A DNA stretch of 8,882 nucleotides from JABDJZ01 sp047611125 (lineage in GTDB: Bacteria > Bacteroidota > Rhodothermia > Rhodothermales > UBA10348): contig JBLFXH010000136.1 of the NCBI GenBank assembly GCA_047611125.1, positions 1 through 8,882 of the forward strand, written 5' to 3'. Under the pieces are notes generated by a model. The model had not been told where the DNA came from, did no database searches, and saw only the letters and a list, made by a program, of their open reading frames with translations. Each line of letters opens with the position of its first letter. Within the stretch, counting starts at the first letter, position 1. This document shows positions 1-6,627 of the stretch, one piece after another. The position numbers were made by a program, and so were the translations under genes.

Positions 1-1140
1 GCCAGCGTCGACGCGGATCTCAAGAAGCAGATTAATGCCCTGGCCGAATGGGCGCTTACCCAACCTGAGGTATCCGGAGAACGGGAGACCGAGCGCGCCT
101 CGCTGTTCGCCGCCGTACATCCGAAGGACTCTGCGGCCGCTTCGCCCACCTCTGAGTCGTCGGGCAACACCGAGATGCGCTTCATTGACGCGGTCTCAGC
201 CGGCCTGGATACAGCCATGGACGAGGACGACTCCGTGATCCTTCTGGGACAGGACATCGCGGAATACGGGGGGGTGTTCAAGGTGACCGCCGGGATGCTC
301 GAGAAATATGGTCGCGATCGGGTACGAAACACCCCGATCATTGAAAGCGGTGCCGTCGGTGCAGCAATGGGCTTGGCACTGACCGGATTCAAGCCGGTCC
401 TGGAGATCCAGTACGCGGACTTCATCACCTGCGGGTTCAATCAGATCGTCAACAACCTCGCGACCACACATTACCGGTGGGGTGCACCGTTGGGAGTCAC
501 CATCCGGGCTCCGTTCGGCGGGCAGATTGGAGCGGGACCGTTTCATTCCCAGTCCATCGAGGCCTGGTTCTGTCACGTTCCTGGTCTCAAGGTCGTGATT
601 CCGTCGACACCGGCCGACGCCAAAGGGCTGCTGCTTTCCGCCATTGACGATCCAAACCCGGTGCTGTTTTTTGAGCACAAGCTGCTCTATCGCCAGAAGA
701 AAGGTCAGGTGCCCGACGGTGCAGCCCGCATTCCGCTCGGCCAGGCCGCAGTGGTTCGGGAAGGTACCGATGCCACTATCGTTTCTTGGGGAGTCGGAGT
801 GGATTGGGCCCTCGCAGCGGCTGCAGAGGAGGAGAGGGCCGGACGCTCCGTTGAAGTCATTGACCTTCGCACCCTAATCCCCTGGGATCGGGAAGCCGTC
901 CTTCAGTCCGTACGCAAGACAGGTAGGCTGTTGATCATCCATGAGGCGGTCCGTACGGGCGGCTTCGGTGGGGAGATCTGCGCCGAGATCACCGAACTCG
1001 CATTCCGGCACCTGGACGCGCCGCCCATGCGTGAGGCAGCAGAAGATCTGCCGATTCCGTTTGCGAAGGCCCTTGAACGGGACATCCATTCGGCCGCGGC
1101 CCGCGTGCCCTCCACCCTCAGACGCCTACTGGAATATTGA
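1..1140 (+). CDS. 2-oxo acid dehydrogenase E1 component, fused alpha/beta subunits (5' partial)
   Basis: This is the thiamine-diphosphate E1 component of a 2-oxo acid dehydrogenase complex (branched-chain or pyruvate type), a cytoplasmic enzyme that decarboxylates the 2-oxo acid and passes the acyl group to the E2 lipoyl domain. The frame is open from base 1. Residues 1-37 look like the C-terminal tail of an alpha subunit. Residues 38-58 are a Ser/Ala/Thr-rich linker, followed by a complete beta subunit from M59. Beta landmarks are 'LLGQDIAEYGGVFKVT', 'TPIIESG' (E115, the Glu expected to contact the ThDP aminopyrimidine), 'FHSQS' (H182), 'HVPGLKVVIPSTPADAKGLL', and the C-terminal 'RTLIPWD' and 'IIHEAVRTGGFGGEI'. 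The ATG at 175 could start a free beta subunit, but no stop separates the two parts and it lacks a convincing ribosome site, so I read a fusion, as is common in Bacteroidota. Substrate preference cannot be decided here. It ends 2 nt before the gatB ATG. Confidence 0.93.
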   Translation, partial: ASVDADLKKQINALAEWALTQPEVSGERETERASLFAAVHPKDSAAASPTSESSGNTEMRFIDAVSAGLDTAMDEDDSVILLGQDIAEYGGVFKVTAGMLEKYGRDRVRNTPIIESGAVGAAMGLALTGFKPVLEIQYADFITCGFNQIVNNLATTHYRWGAPLGVTIRAPFGGQIGAGPFHSQSIEAWFCHVPGLKVVIPSTPADAKGLLLSAIDDPNPVLFFEHKLLYRQKKGQVPDGAARIPLGQAAVVREGTDATIVSWGVGVDWALAAAAEEERAGRSVEVIDLRTLIPWDREAVLQSVRKTGRLLIIHEAVRTGGFGGEICAEITELAFRHLDAPPMREAAEDLPIPFAKALERDIHSAAARVPSTLRRLLEY

Positions 1141-1142
1141 CC

Positions 1143-2627
1143 ATGGAGTCACCCTGGGAAGTAGTCATAGGCCTCGAGGTTCATTGCCAGTTGCTGACGG
1201 AATCGAAGGCATTCAGCCCGGATCCGGCCAACTTCGGAGCAGGACCGAACCAGCATGTGGATCCGATAAGCCTCGGGCACCCCGGAACGCTGCCCGTCCT
1301 GAACAGCCGTGTGGTGGCCTATACCCTTCGGATGGGGCTGGCGATTGAGTGCGCGATCGCCCCGCGATCTGTGCTGGCCCGGAAACACTACTTCTACCCG
1401 GATCTGCCGAAGGGCTACCAGATCTCGCAGTTCGAGACGCCTATCTGCAGCGATGGCCGGGTGGTCGTCACGATGGATCAGGGGCCGGATACGGGTACGG
1501 AATACGAGATCGGTGTCACGCGTATCCACATCGAAGAGGATGCCGGCAAGTCGATTCACGATCTGGATCCGACCGCCACGCTACTAGACTACAATCGGTG
1601 CGGAGTGCCGCTGATTGAGATTGTCTCCGAACCTGATCTCCGGTCGCCGCGGCAGGCCTACCTGTATCTGAAGCGGATTCGACAGCTCGTGCGTTATCTC
1701 GGCATCTGCGACGGGAATATGGAGGAGGGCTCGCTGCGGTGTGACGCGAACATCTCCATCCGCCCGCGAGGCCAGAAGGAGCTAGGGACTAAGACTGAAG
1801 TGAAGAACCTGAACTCGTTCCGCAATGTGGAGCGGGCCCTGCATCATGAGATCGGGCGCCAGACTGCGCTGTTGGAAGCCGGCGGTACGGTGGTGCAGGA
1901 AACCCTGCTTTGGGACGTGGACGCCGGTCAGACGCGCTCCATGCGTTCGAAGGAACAGGCGCACGATTACCGGTACTTTCCCGATCCTGATCTCTGTCCA
2001 ATCGTGGTTACTGAAGAGATGTTGGCCCGAACCCGCAGCGAGATCCCTGTCCTGCCTGAAGCCCGGATCGAGCGGTACCTCGCTGAGTGGGGACTTCCCG
2101 AGTACAATGCCACCATCTTGACCGAAGAGCGTGCTACGGCCGACTATTTCGAAGCTGTGGTTGGCTGCCTGCCTGATGGTGAAGGCGTGGTCGTTGCCTC
2201 GAACGTCATCATGACTGACGGGCTGCGGGCGGCCAGCGAGCGGGGCGTTGATTTTGACGCTTTCCCGCTGGAACCGTCACGACTGGCCGCGTTGGTTGAT
2301 CTTCGGGTCCAGGATAAGCTGTCTTCGACCGCCCTTCAGGAGCTGTTCGAGGTCATGTTGGATGATCCGAGGGCCCCTGATGTCCTGGCCGCCGAGAAGA
2401 ACCTTCTGCAGGACTCGGACGCATCAGCGCTTGAGCCGTACGTAGAGGAGGTCTTCCAGGCACACCCCAGTAATGTGAGGCAGTATCGGTCAGGCAAGAT
2501 CGGACTGATCGGCTTCTTCATCGGACAGGTGATGCGCCAGTATCCCGGTTCTCCTGACCCAAAGCTCGTTCGCGAGCTCTTTGTCGCCCGCCTCGAGGCC
2601 CCCCAAGAAAACGCTGATTCCAAATGA
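1143..2627 (+). CDS. gatB: Aspartyl/glutamyl-tRNA(Asn/Gln) amidotransferase subunit B
   Basis: GatB is the kinase/transamidase subunit of GatCAB, which converts Glu-tRNA(Gln) (and often Asp-tRNA(Asn)) to the amidated form using ammonia channelled from GatA. The protein is 494 aa, the usual length. The cradle domain starts with 'EVVIGLEVHCQL' (E12, H14) and continues with 'IHIEEDAGKS' (residues 128-137), 'IEIVSEPDL' and 'KTEVKNLNSFRNVERAL' from residue 217. The family signature 'RSMRSKEQAHDYRYFPDPDL' spans residues 265-284. The C-terminal tRNA-binding GatB/YqeY domain covers roughly 345-490. Near residues 25-50, where some homologues carry zinc-binding cysteines, this one has none ('FSPDPANFGAGPNQHVDPIS'); cysteine-free versions are common. 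I chose the ATG at 1143 over an in-frame TTG at 1137, because it puts the conserved start near residue 1 and avoids overlap with the upstream stop. gatA and gatC are not in the window, so the complex is encoded at scattered sites. The stop overlaps the next ATG (ATGA). Confidence 0.97.
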   Translation: MESPWEVVIGLEVHCQLLTESKAFSPDPANFGAGPNQHVDPISLGHPGTLPVLNSRVVAYTLRMGLAIECAIAPRSVLARKHYFYPDLPKGYQISQFETPICSDGRVVVTMDQGPDTGTEYEIGVTRIHIEEDAGKSIHDLDPTATLLDYNRCGVPLIEIVSEPDLRSPRQAYLYLKRIRQLVRYLGICDGNMEEGSLRCDANISIRPRGQKELGTKTEVKNLNSFRNVERALHHEIGRQTALLEAGGTVVQETLLWDVDAGQTRSMRSKEQAHDYRYFPDPDLCPIVVTEEMLARTRSEIPVLPEARIERYLAEWGLPEYNATILTEERATADYFEAVVGCLPDGEGVVVASNVIMTDGLRAASERGVDFDAFPLEPSRLAALVDLRVQDKLSSTALQELFEVMLDDPRAPDVLAAEKNLLQDSDASALEPYVEEVFQAHPSNVRQYRSGKIGLIGFFIGQVMRQYPGSPDPKLVRELFVARLEAPQENADSK

Positions 2628-3994
2628 GACATCTTTCCCCGTCACTCTCCGCTGTCGTGCTTGTAGCACTGGCCGGGTGGCTTGTCGGCTGCGGTGCTGA
2701 ATCGACCGCGCAGGTTTCAACGCACGTTTCCGGACGCATAGCCATTCGCGCAGACGCGGACTCGGTGTCTAATTTTTCTGATTTCGAGGTGGTCATCGCC
2801 TCCAACCTCGAAGGGGATATCGACACCCTGGGCGTAGCCATGACCGATGTCGAAGGTCGATTCGCAATGGGCGTTCAGGCGCAAGATCGGGGCATCTATC
2901 CGCTCGTGATATCCCGGGGTGGACAGACGCTCACGATAGAAGAAATAGTTATCGCCGATGGCGATTCGGTTCGCGTAACGGCCGTCTTCCCACTGGACGG
3001 CCGAAGTGTGCGAGTCGTTTCCAAAGAGAACGCCGCCTGGTCTGCCTATAAGAATACCAAGGCACAGTACAACCGGGGCGTGCTTAACCTCGTTCAGACC
3101 AATCCCGACTACTCAGAGCAGGACATGGGCCGCCTGGTAGGCCAGACCAGTTCAATCCTCTGGAGTCTGCAACAGACCTTTCCGGGTACGTTTGGGTCTC
3201 TGGTTGCGAATGCCGAAGCCGTGGTGATGATCGAGGGTTGGAATGACTCTCTGGCCGTAGCCCGGGGAAGGGAGATATCCCTCTCGCACCCGAGTAAGCT
3301 GGATATAGTCCGAGCCGTCCGGCGCTCCGTGGCCCGACTGGAGGGGCAAGACGCGGCTGTCACCTTTGTCCGATCGTACATCAATGGCGAGGACAGGGAG
3401 AAAGACGCGGCCTTGCTGGCTGAGGTAGTCGTGGCTCACATGGATAGCCTGGAGCAGGTCGAGGCCATCCAGGTTGCGCGCGAACTTCAGGCCACCTATG
3501 CCGAGACCGCTTGGAAAGACTGGGCAGGAAGCGCCATCTACGAAGTTCAGAACCTGTTGCCCGGCATGGAAGCCCCTGCCTTTTCGCTGATAGACGTCAA
3601 CGGCGATGTCATTGACCGAGAAGCGTTCGTCGATCAGTATTACATGCTCGAGTTCTACACGCCGACCCACCCGCTCTTCCAGGAGGAACTGGGACTTCGC
3701 CAGGCCATCCTCACTGCGCTGGATGAAAGTGTTTTCGAATCGATCTCCATTTCTGTGGATCCCGATTCAGCCTACAATGAGGCGCTCTTGGACGGCAGGA
3801 ATCTGCAGGGACGCTTCGTCTTCGAGCCCGATGGGCAGGAAAGTGCGGTGGCGGTCGCCTACAACGTGAACCTGATTCCGACCCGAATCTTGGTCGATCC
3901 ATCCGGGCGAATCGTCGGGAAGTATGTCGGTGCCGCCCTGAACGAACTGGAGGCTGAGTTGGCCGCCAGACTGCGGGCCCTCAGCGGACAGTAG
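2624..3994 (+). CDS. Lipoprotein with TlpA/thioredoxin-like fold lacking the CxxC
   Basis: This is a 456-aa predicted envelope lipoprotein of unknown exact function. A signal peptide with hydrophobic core 'AVVLVALAGWLVGC' ends in a lipobox with C23. Residues about 35-125 form a beta-rich region ('GRIAI', 'TDVEGRFAMGV', 'IADGDSVRVTAVF') resembling the DUF4369 or carboxypeptidase-regulatory-like domains found N-terminal to TlpA domains in Bacteroidota. A mostly helical middle (about 130-305) follows. A TlpA/AlkD-type thioredoxin fold then runs from 'PGMEAPAFSLIDVNG' (313-327) to the end, with the cis-proline motif 'IPT' (P419) and 'ILVDPSGRIVGKYVG'. At the redox site the sequence is 'EFYTPTHPLFQEE': H349-P-L-F352 stands where CxxC is expected, so it should not act as a disulfide reductase. 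It starts inside the gatB stop (ATGA overlap), suggesting translational coupling. The lipoprotein and fold calls are strong; the role is unknown. Confidence 0.88.
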   Translation: MRHLSPSLSAVVLVALAGWLVGCGAESTAQVSTHVSGRIAIRADADSVSNFSDFEVVIASNLEGDIDTLGVAMTDVEGRFAMGVQAQDRGIYPLVISRGGQTLTIEEIVIADGDSVRVTAVFPLDGRSVRVVSKENAAWSAYKNTKAQYNRGVLNLVQTNPDYSEQDMGRLVGQTSSILWSLQQTFPGTFGSLVANAEAVVMIEGWNDSLAVARGREISLSHPSKLDIVRAVRRSVARLEGQDAAVTFVRSYINGEDREKDAALLAEVVVAHMDSLEQVEAIQVARELQATYAETAWKDWAGSAIYEVQNLLPGMEAPAFSLIDVNGDVIDREAFVDQYYMLEFYTPTHPLFQEELGLRQAILTALDESVFESISISVDPDSAYNEALLDGRNLQGRFVFEPDGQESAVAVAYNVNLIPTRILVDPSGRIVGKYVGAALNELEAELAARLRALSGQ

Positions 3995-4051
3995 TTGGCG
4001 CGACGCCCGCCTGCCCGCCCCTTTATAATGACCTTATCCAGACCTCGAGAT

Positions 4052-4804
4052 ATGCTAGTCGCCGGAAATTGGAAGATGAATACGGACTTGACGGCCGCCC
4101 GTCAGCTGGCTTCGGCCGTGGTGTCCGCAGTAGGCGCCACATCAGGCGTAGACGTTGCGGTGTGCCCGCCTTACGTCAGTCTTGACGCGGTCTTTTCGGC
4201 GGTTCACGGGTCTTCGATTCGCGTCGGTGCCCAGGACATGCATGCCGAAGATTCTGGCGCATTTACCGGAGCCATCTCGGCGCCCATGCTGCGCTCGGTG
4301 GGCTGTCACTACGTCATTCTGGGGCACTCCGAGCGCCGCGAATACTTCGGCGAAACCGATGCCTCCGTGAATGCCAAGACTCACAAGGCCCTCGCGGCAA
4401 AGCTGGTCCCCATTGTATGTGTGGGAGAGAGACTGGAAGACCGGGATGCCGGCCGGCAGAATGATGTCGTATCCACCCAACTGAAGAACGGCCTTGAGGA
4501 CGTGTCGCTGGCCTGGCCGTCCGGACTCGTGGTTGCTTATGAGCCCGTCTGGGCAATCGGCACGGGACGCACCGCGTCACCCGAGCAGGTCCAGGACATG
4601 CATGGTCATATCCGCGGCCTACTGGTTGACCAGTTTGGCGAGGAGATCGGACGCCACATCTTCATCCTCTACGGAGGCTCGGTCAAGCCGGGGAACGCGG
4701 CCGAGCTTTTCTCCCGAGACGACGTCGATGGCGGGCTGATTGGCGGTGCCGCTCTCACTGCGCAGGATTTCGCGGCCATAGTTCGCGCGGCAGAAGAGGC
4801 CTGA
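4052..4804 (+). CDS. tpiA: Triosephosphate isomerase
   Basis: This is the cytoplasmic glycolysis/gluconeogenesis enzyme that interconverts dihydroxyacetone phosphate and glyceraldehyde 3-phosphate, a (beta/alpha)8 barrel usually active as a dimer. From this ATG it is 250 aa, the standard length. All key residues are visible: 'GNWKMN' with N6 and K8, the electrophile H92 in 'ILGHSERR', the catalytic base E164 in 'YEPVWAIGTG' (163-172, leading into the flexible loop), and the phosphate-binding 'YGGSVKPGN' and 'GGLIGGAAL'. Start choice: the ATG at 4052 gives 'MLVAGNWKMN', the usual spacing. An in-frame ATG at 4028 would add eight residues, and a TTG at 3995 would add nineteen atypical ones. None has a strong Shine-Dalgarno. 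It follows the lipoprotein after 57 nt, the loosest joint in the cluster, and precedes the GWxTD gene by one base. Confidence 0.97.
   Translation: MLVAGNWKMNTDLTAARQLASAVVSAVGATSGVDVAVCPPYVSLDAVFSAVHGSSIRVGAQDMHAEDSGAFTGAISAPMLRSVGCHYVILGHSERREYFGETDASVNAKTHKALAAKLVPIVCVGERLEDRDAGRQNDVVSTQLKNGLEDVSLAWPSGLVVAYEPVWAIGTGRTASPEQVQDMHGHIRGLLVDQFGEEIGRHIFILYGGSVKPGNAAELFSRDDVDGGLIGGAALTAQDFAAIVRAAEEA
4792..4799 (+). promoter_or_regulatory. Shine-Dalgarno site for the GWxTD lipoprotein
   Basis: The purine run AGAAGAGG lies inside the last codons of tpiA, six bases before the GTG at 4806. It is the clearest ribosome-binding site in the plus-strand cluster. It decides the GTG start over the in-frame ATG at 4869, which would discard the lipoprotein signal peptide. 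Confidence 0.5.
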
Positions 4805-4805
4805 G

Positions 4806-6146
4806 GTGACCCGCGCGGGAATCGCCCTGGTCTTGGCCGTGGCAGTGTCCGCCTGCAGCGGTGGCCTAATGTCGACGGGCGAGCGAGACGGCTGGACCCG
4901 CGCATTCGAGGAGGGCGTACCGGCCTTTGACCTCGAGGTTATTCCAGTCGGAGATTCCAACCAGGCTGAGGTCCGCCTCGGCCTGATTCCGGCCTCCCTG
5001 GTCTTTTCGGCCATGCCGGATGGGGGCTACCGAGCGCGAGTCCACTACACGGTTGAGATTGGCGATGCGTTAGTATCAGAGTATACAGATTCGCTCGTGG
5101 CCGTCTCTGTGGAGACCGCCTCGTCGTTTGAGCGGGTGGTGCGAACCAGAACGGTCTCCATGGATAGCGAGGCCCGGGTGCGCGTGGTGCTTAGGGATCT
5201 CTCAAGCGAGCGAAGCGCGACCCGCGTCCAAGCGGTGACCTGGACCGAGGCCGAGGGAGCCTCGATTGGTCGCGTCCACCTCAAGGGCCTTGAGCAACCT
5301 CTTGTCGGGATTGACATCGCCCGCGACGCGCCAACCCTGACGGCTGGACTCACGGTTCGGGCTTGGGCGCCAGGGTGCGTGAGCTGGACCTTCGTGTCGG
5401 TTCCGACCGACACACTGGCCGCGTCGTTGCCGTTTTCACTCTCGCCGCCTTTCGGGTCGCGGGCTTACGCTGGCGCACTCTATGACAGCGCCGATACGCT
5501 GGCGGTGTCCGACCAGCGCGTCGATGCCCCAGGAGGACTGACCGTGAACTGGGAGTTGCCTGAGCAGCGATCGCTCGGGGTACACCGGGTGACGGCAAGT
5601 TGGTCAGCGGATTGTGACGCGCCGGGCGTATCAACAGGAAGGTCCTTCATCGTCCGACCGGCTGGCTTTCCACGAGTGGTCTCGCTGGACGTGATGATCG
5701 AGGCACTCGACTACATCGCATCCGAAGACGAGTTGGCACGAGTCGAGGCTGCCACCGGAGCAGCGGACCGAAAGGACGCCTTCGACGCGTTCTGGGGGCG
5801 CGCTCTAGGGGAGCCGGTCTCTGCCTCGCGAGCGCTAGCGCGTTACTACAGCCGGGTAGAGGAGGCCAATCGGGCGTTCTCTGGGTTCAAGGAGGGCTGG
5901 AAGACGGACCGTGGGATGATCTACATCGTGATGGGTCCGCCCCTCTATCAGGAGGATTCGATGGACGAGCTGCGCTGGTTCTACTCCTACGATGAGCGCA
6001 ATGCAGGTCGCTACTTCGTCTTCGATCGCGTGCAGGGATATCCTGACGAGCTTGAAATGCCCCACTACGTGCTGCGCCGATCCATGGAGCAGGAGCAGGA
6101 ATGGCGGCTGGCTGTTCGCCGCTGGCGGAGCGGGCGGGCTCGATAG
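4806..6146 (+). CDS. GWxTD domain-containing lipoprotein
   Basis: This is a 446-aa predicted lipoprotein starting at GTG. The signal peptide 'GIALVLAVAVSAC' gives lipobox C17. The middle (about 30-290) is beta-rich and weakly characterised, perhaps two or more sandwich domains ('ARVHYTVEIGDALVSEYTDS', 'GVHRVTASWSADCDAPG'). The C-terminal part is a recognisable GWxTD domain: 'FWGRALGE', then 'YYSRVEEANRAFSGFKEG', the signature G364-W-K-T-D368 followed by 'RGMIYIVMGPP', then 'LRWFYSYDERNAGRYFVFDR'. The family occurs in Bacteroidota/Rhodothermota, Gemmatimonadota and Acidobacteriota and, as far as I know, has no assigned biochemical function. The protein ends in an Arg/Trp-rich tail ('RLAVRRWRSGRAR'). 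It begins one base after the tpiA stop, with its ribosome site inside tpiA, so it is almost certainly cotranscribed. Domain identity is good; function is unknown. Confidence 0.92.
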   Translation: MTRAGIALVLAVAVSACSGGLMSTGERDGWTRAFEEGVPAFDLEVIPVGDSNQAEVRLGLIPASLVFSAMPDGGYRARVHYTVEIGDALVSEYTDSLVAVSVETASSFERVVRTRTVSMDSEARVRVVLRDLSSERSATRVQAVTWTEAEGASIGRVHLKGLEQPLVGIDIARDAPTLTAGLTVRAWAPGCVSWTFVSVPTDTLAASLPFSLSPPFGSRAYAGALYDSADTLAVSDQRVDAPGGLTVNWELPEQRSLGVHRVTASWSADCDAPGVSTGRSFIVRPAGFPRVVSLDVMIEALDYIASEDELARVEAATGAADRKDAFDAFWGRALGEPVSASRALARYYSRVEEANRAFSGFKEGWKTDRGMIYIVMGPPLYQEDSMDELRWFYSYDERNAGRYFVFDRVQGYPDELEMPHYVLRRSMEQEQEWRLAVRRWRSGRAR

Positions 6147-6150
6147 CGCT

Positions 6151-6186
6151 GCGCCAGACGAGACTGCGCCGGACGAGACTGCGCCG
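6151..6186. repeat. 15-bp direct tandem repeat between convergent genes
   Basis: Two adjacent copies of GCGCC(A/G)GACGAGACT (6151-6165 and 6166-6180, differing at one base) are followed by a partial third (GCGCCG, 6181-6186). The array fills nearly the whole 43-bp gap between the two convergent stop codons. It has no T-run and no obvious hairpin, so it does not look like an intrinsic terminator. Confidence 0.75.
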
Positions 6187-6189
6187 CGC

Positions 6190-6531
6190 CTACTTGTCCT
6201 TGCTTCCCGAGGAGGACTTGCTGTCCGAGGATGATTTGCTGTCCGATGAGGCAGCGGCCTTCGTTTCCGTCTTCTTGGCCGGTGCGTCTTTGCTCTCCTT
6301 CTTCGAGTCAGACTTGCCCTCGGAGCCTTCCGAGCTTGACCCGTCCGGCTTCTTACGGGCATAGTCCGTCAGGTAGAAGCCCGTCCCCTTGAAAACCAAG
6401 CCGGAGCCTCCGGTAATGACTCTCTTGACGGCCTGGCCCGTGGTGGGGCAGGTCAGAAGCGCATCAGCCGTAATGCGCTGCACAATCTCAAAGACAGATC
6501 CGTCTTCGCGTTTGTACGTGTAGGTCGGCAT
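6190..6531 (-). CDS. FmdB-family zinc-ribbon-like protein lacking most zinc ligands, with Ser/Lys-rich tail
   Basis: This is a small 113-aa protein. Residues 1-57 match the FmdB/CxxC_CxxC_SSSS regulatory family in layout: 'MPTYTYK' at the start, 'KRVITGGSGLVFKGTGFYLTDY' (as 36-57) at the end. In typical members two CxxC pairs bind zinc. Here the first pair is replaced by 'KREDGS' and the second reads 'CPTTG', leaving C28 as the only cysteine, so the ribbon probably does not bind zinc. Residues 60-113 are low complexity, rich in Ser, Lys, Asp and Glu, and end in three near-repeats of a six-residue unit. The family is annotated as putative regulatory on thin evidence, and I do not assign a role. 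It lies 74 nt downstream of the hexosaminidase on the same strand and may be cotranscribed. No clear Shine-Dalgarno is seen. It converges with the GWxTD gene. Confidence 0.87.
   Translation of the reverse strand: MPTYTYKREDGSVFEIVQRITADALLTCPTTGQAVKRVITGGSGLVFKGTGFYLTDYARKKPDGSSSEGSEGKSDSKKESKDAPAKKTETKAAASSDSKSSSDSKSSSGSKDK
6199..6252 (-). repeat. 18-bp imperfect tandem repeat (x3) in the FmdB tail
   Basis: Three head-to-tail 18-bp units (6199-6216, 6217-6234, 6235-6252) encode SSSGSK, SSSDSK and ASSDSK in the C-terminal tail of the FmdB-like protein. The unit length keeps the frame, so copy-number change would lengthen or shorten the tail without a frameshift. Confidence 0.75.
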
Positions 6532-6572
6532 GGGTGTACTCGGGTAGACAGGTGTGGAACTCGCGGCGCTTC

Positions 6573-6627
6573 AAGCCCCGGTCTCGCGCAGAGGTTCCGT
6601 CTGCATCAATCTGTCACGACCGGGCTT
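6573..6627 (-). other. Imperfect inverted repeat after the hexosaminidase stop
   Basis: Arms 6573-6583 (AAGCCCCGGTC) and 6618-6627 (GACCGGGCTT) pair with one bulged base. Inside them is a small hairpin, GCAGA/TCTGC with a 7-nt loop (6588-6604). The structure straddles the end of the minus-strand hexosaminidase gene and its 74-nt gap to the FmdB gene. There is no U-run, so a standard rho-independent terminator is not supported. It could be an mRNA-stability or attenuation element, or chance in GC-rich DNA. Confidence 0.25.

Noticed and set aside
175..1140. Stand-alone E1 beta gene starting at ATG 175
   Set aside because: The frame is open back to base 1 with alpha-subunit-like sequence and a linker, and no clear ribosome site precedes the ATG.
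1137..1142. TTG start for gatB
   Set aside because: It overlaps the upstream stop and adds only two non-conserved residues; the ATG at 1143 fits the family start.
3152..3670. Minus-strand ORF of 172 codons, and the similar one at 196-678
   Set aside because: Both lie opposite well-supported genes (the lipoprotein and the E1 beta region), which explain the open frame in GC-rich DNA.
3995..4051. N-terminal extension of tpiA from TTG 3995 or ATG 4028
   Set aside because: The added residues are Arg/Pro-rich and atypical for the enzyme, which normally begins a few residues before GNWKMN.
5835..6362. Minus-strand ORF of 175 codons across the convergent junction
   Set aside because: It is Arg/Pro/Ser-rich and antisense to the GWxTD gene and out of frame with the FmdB gene; no family features.
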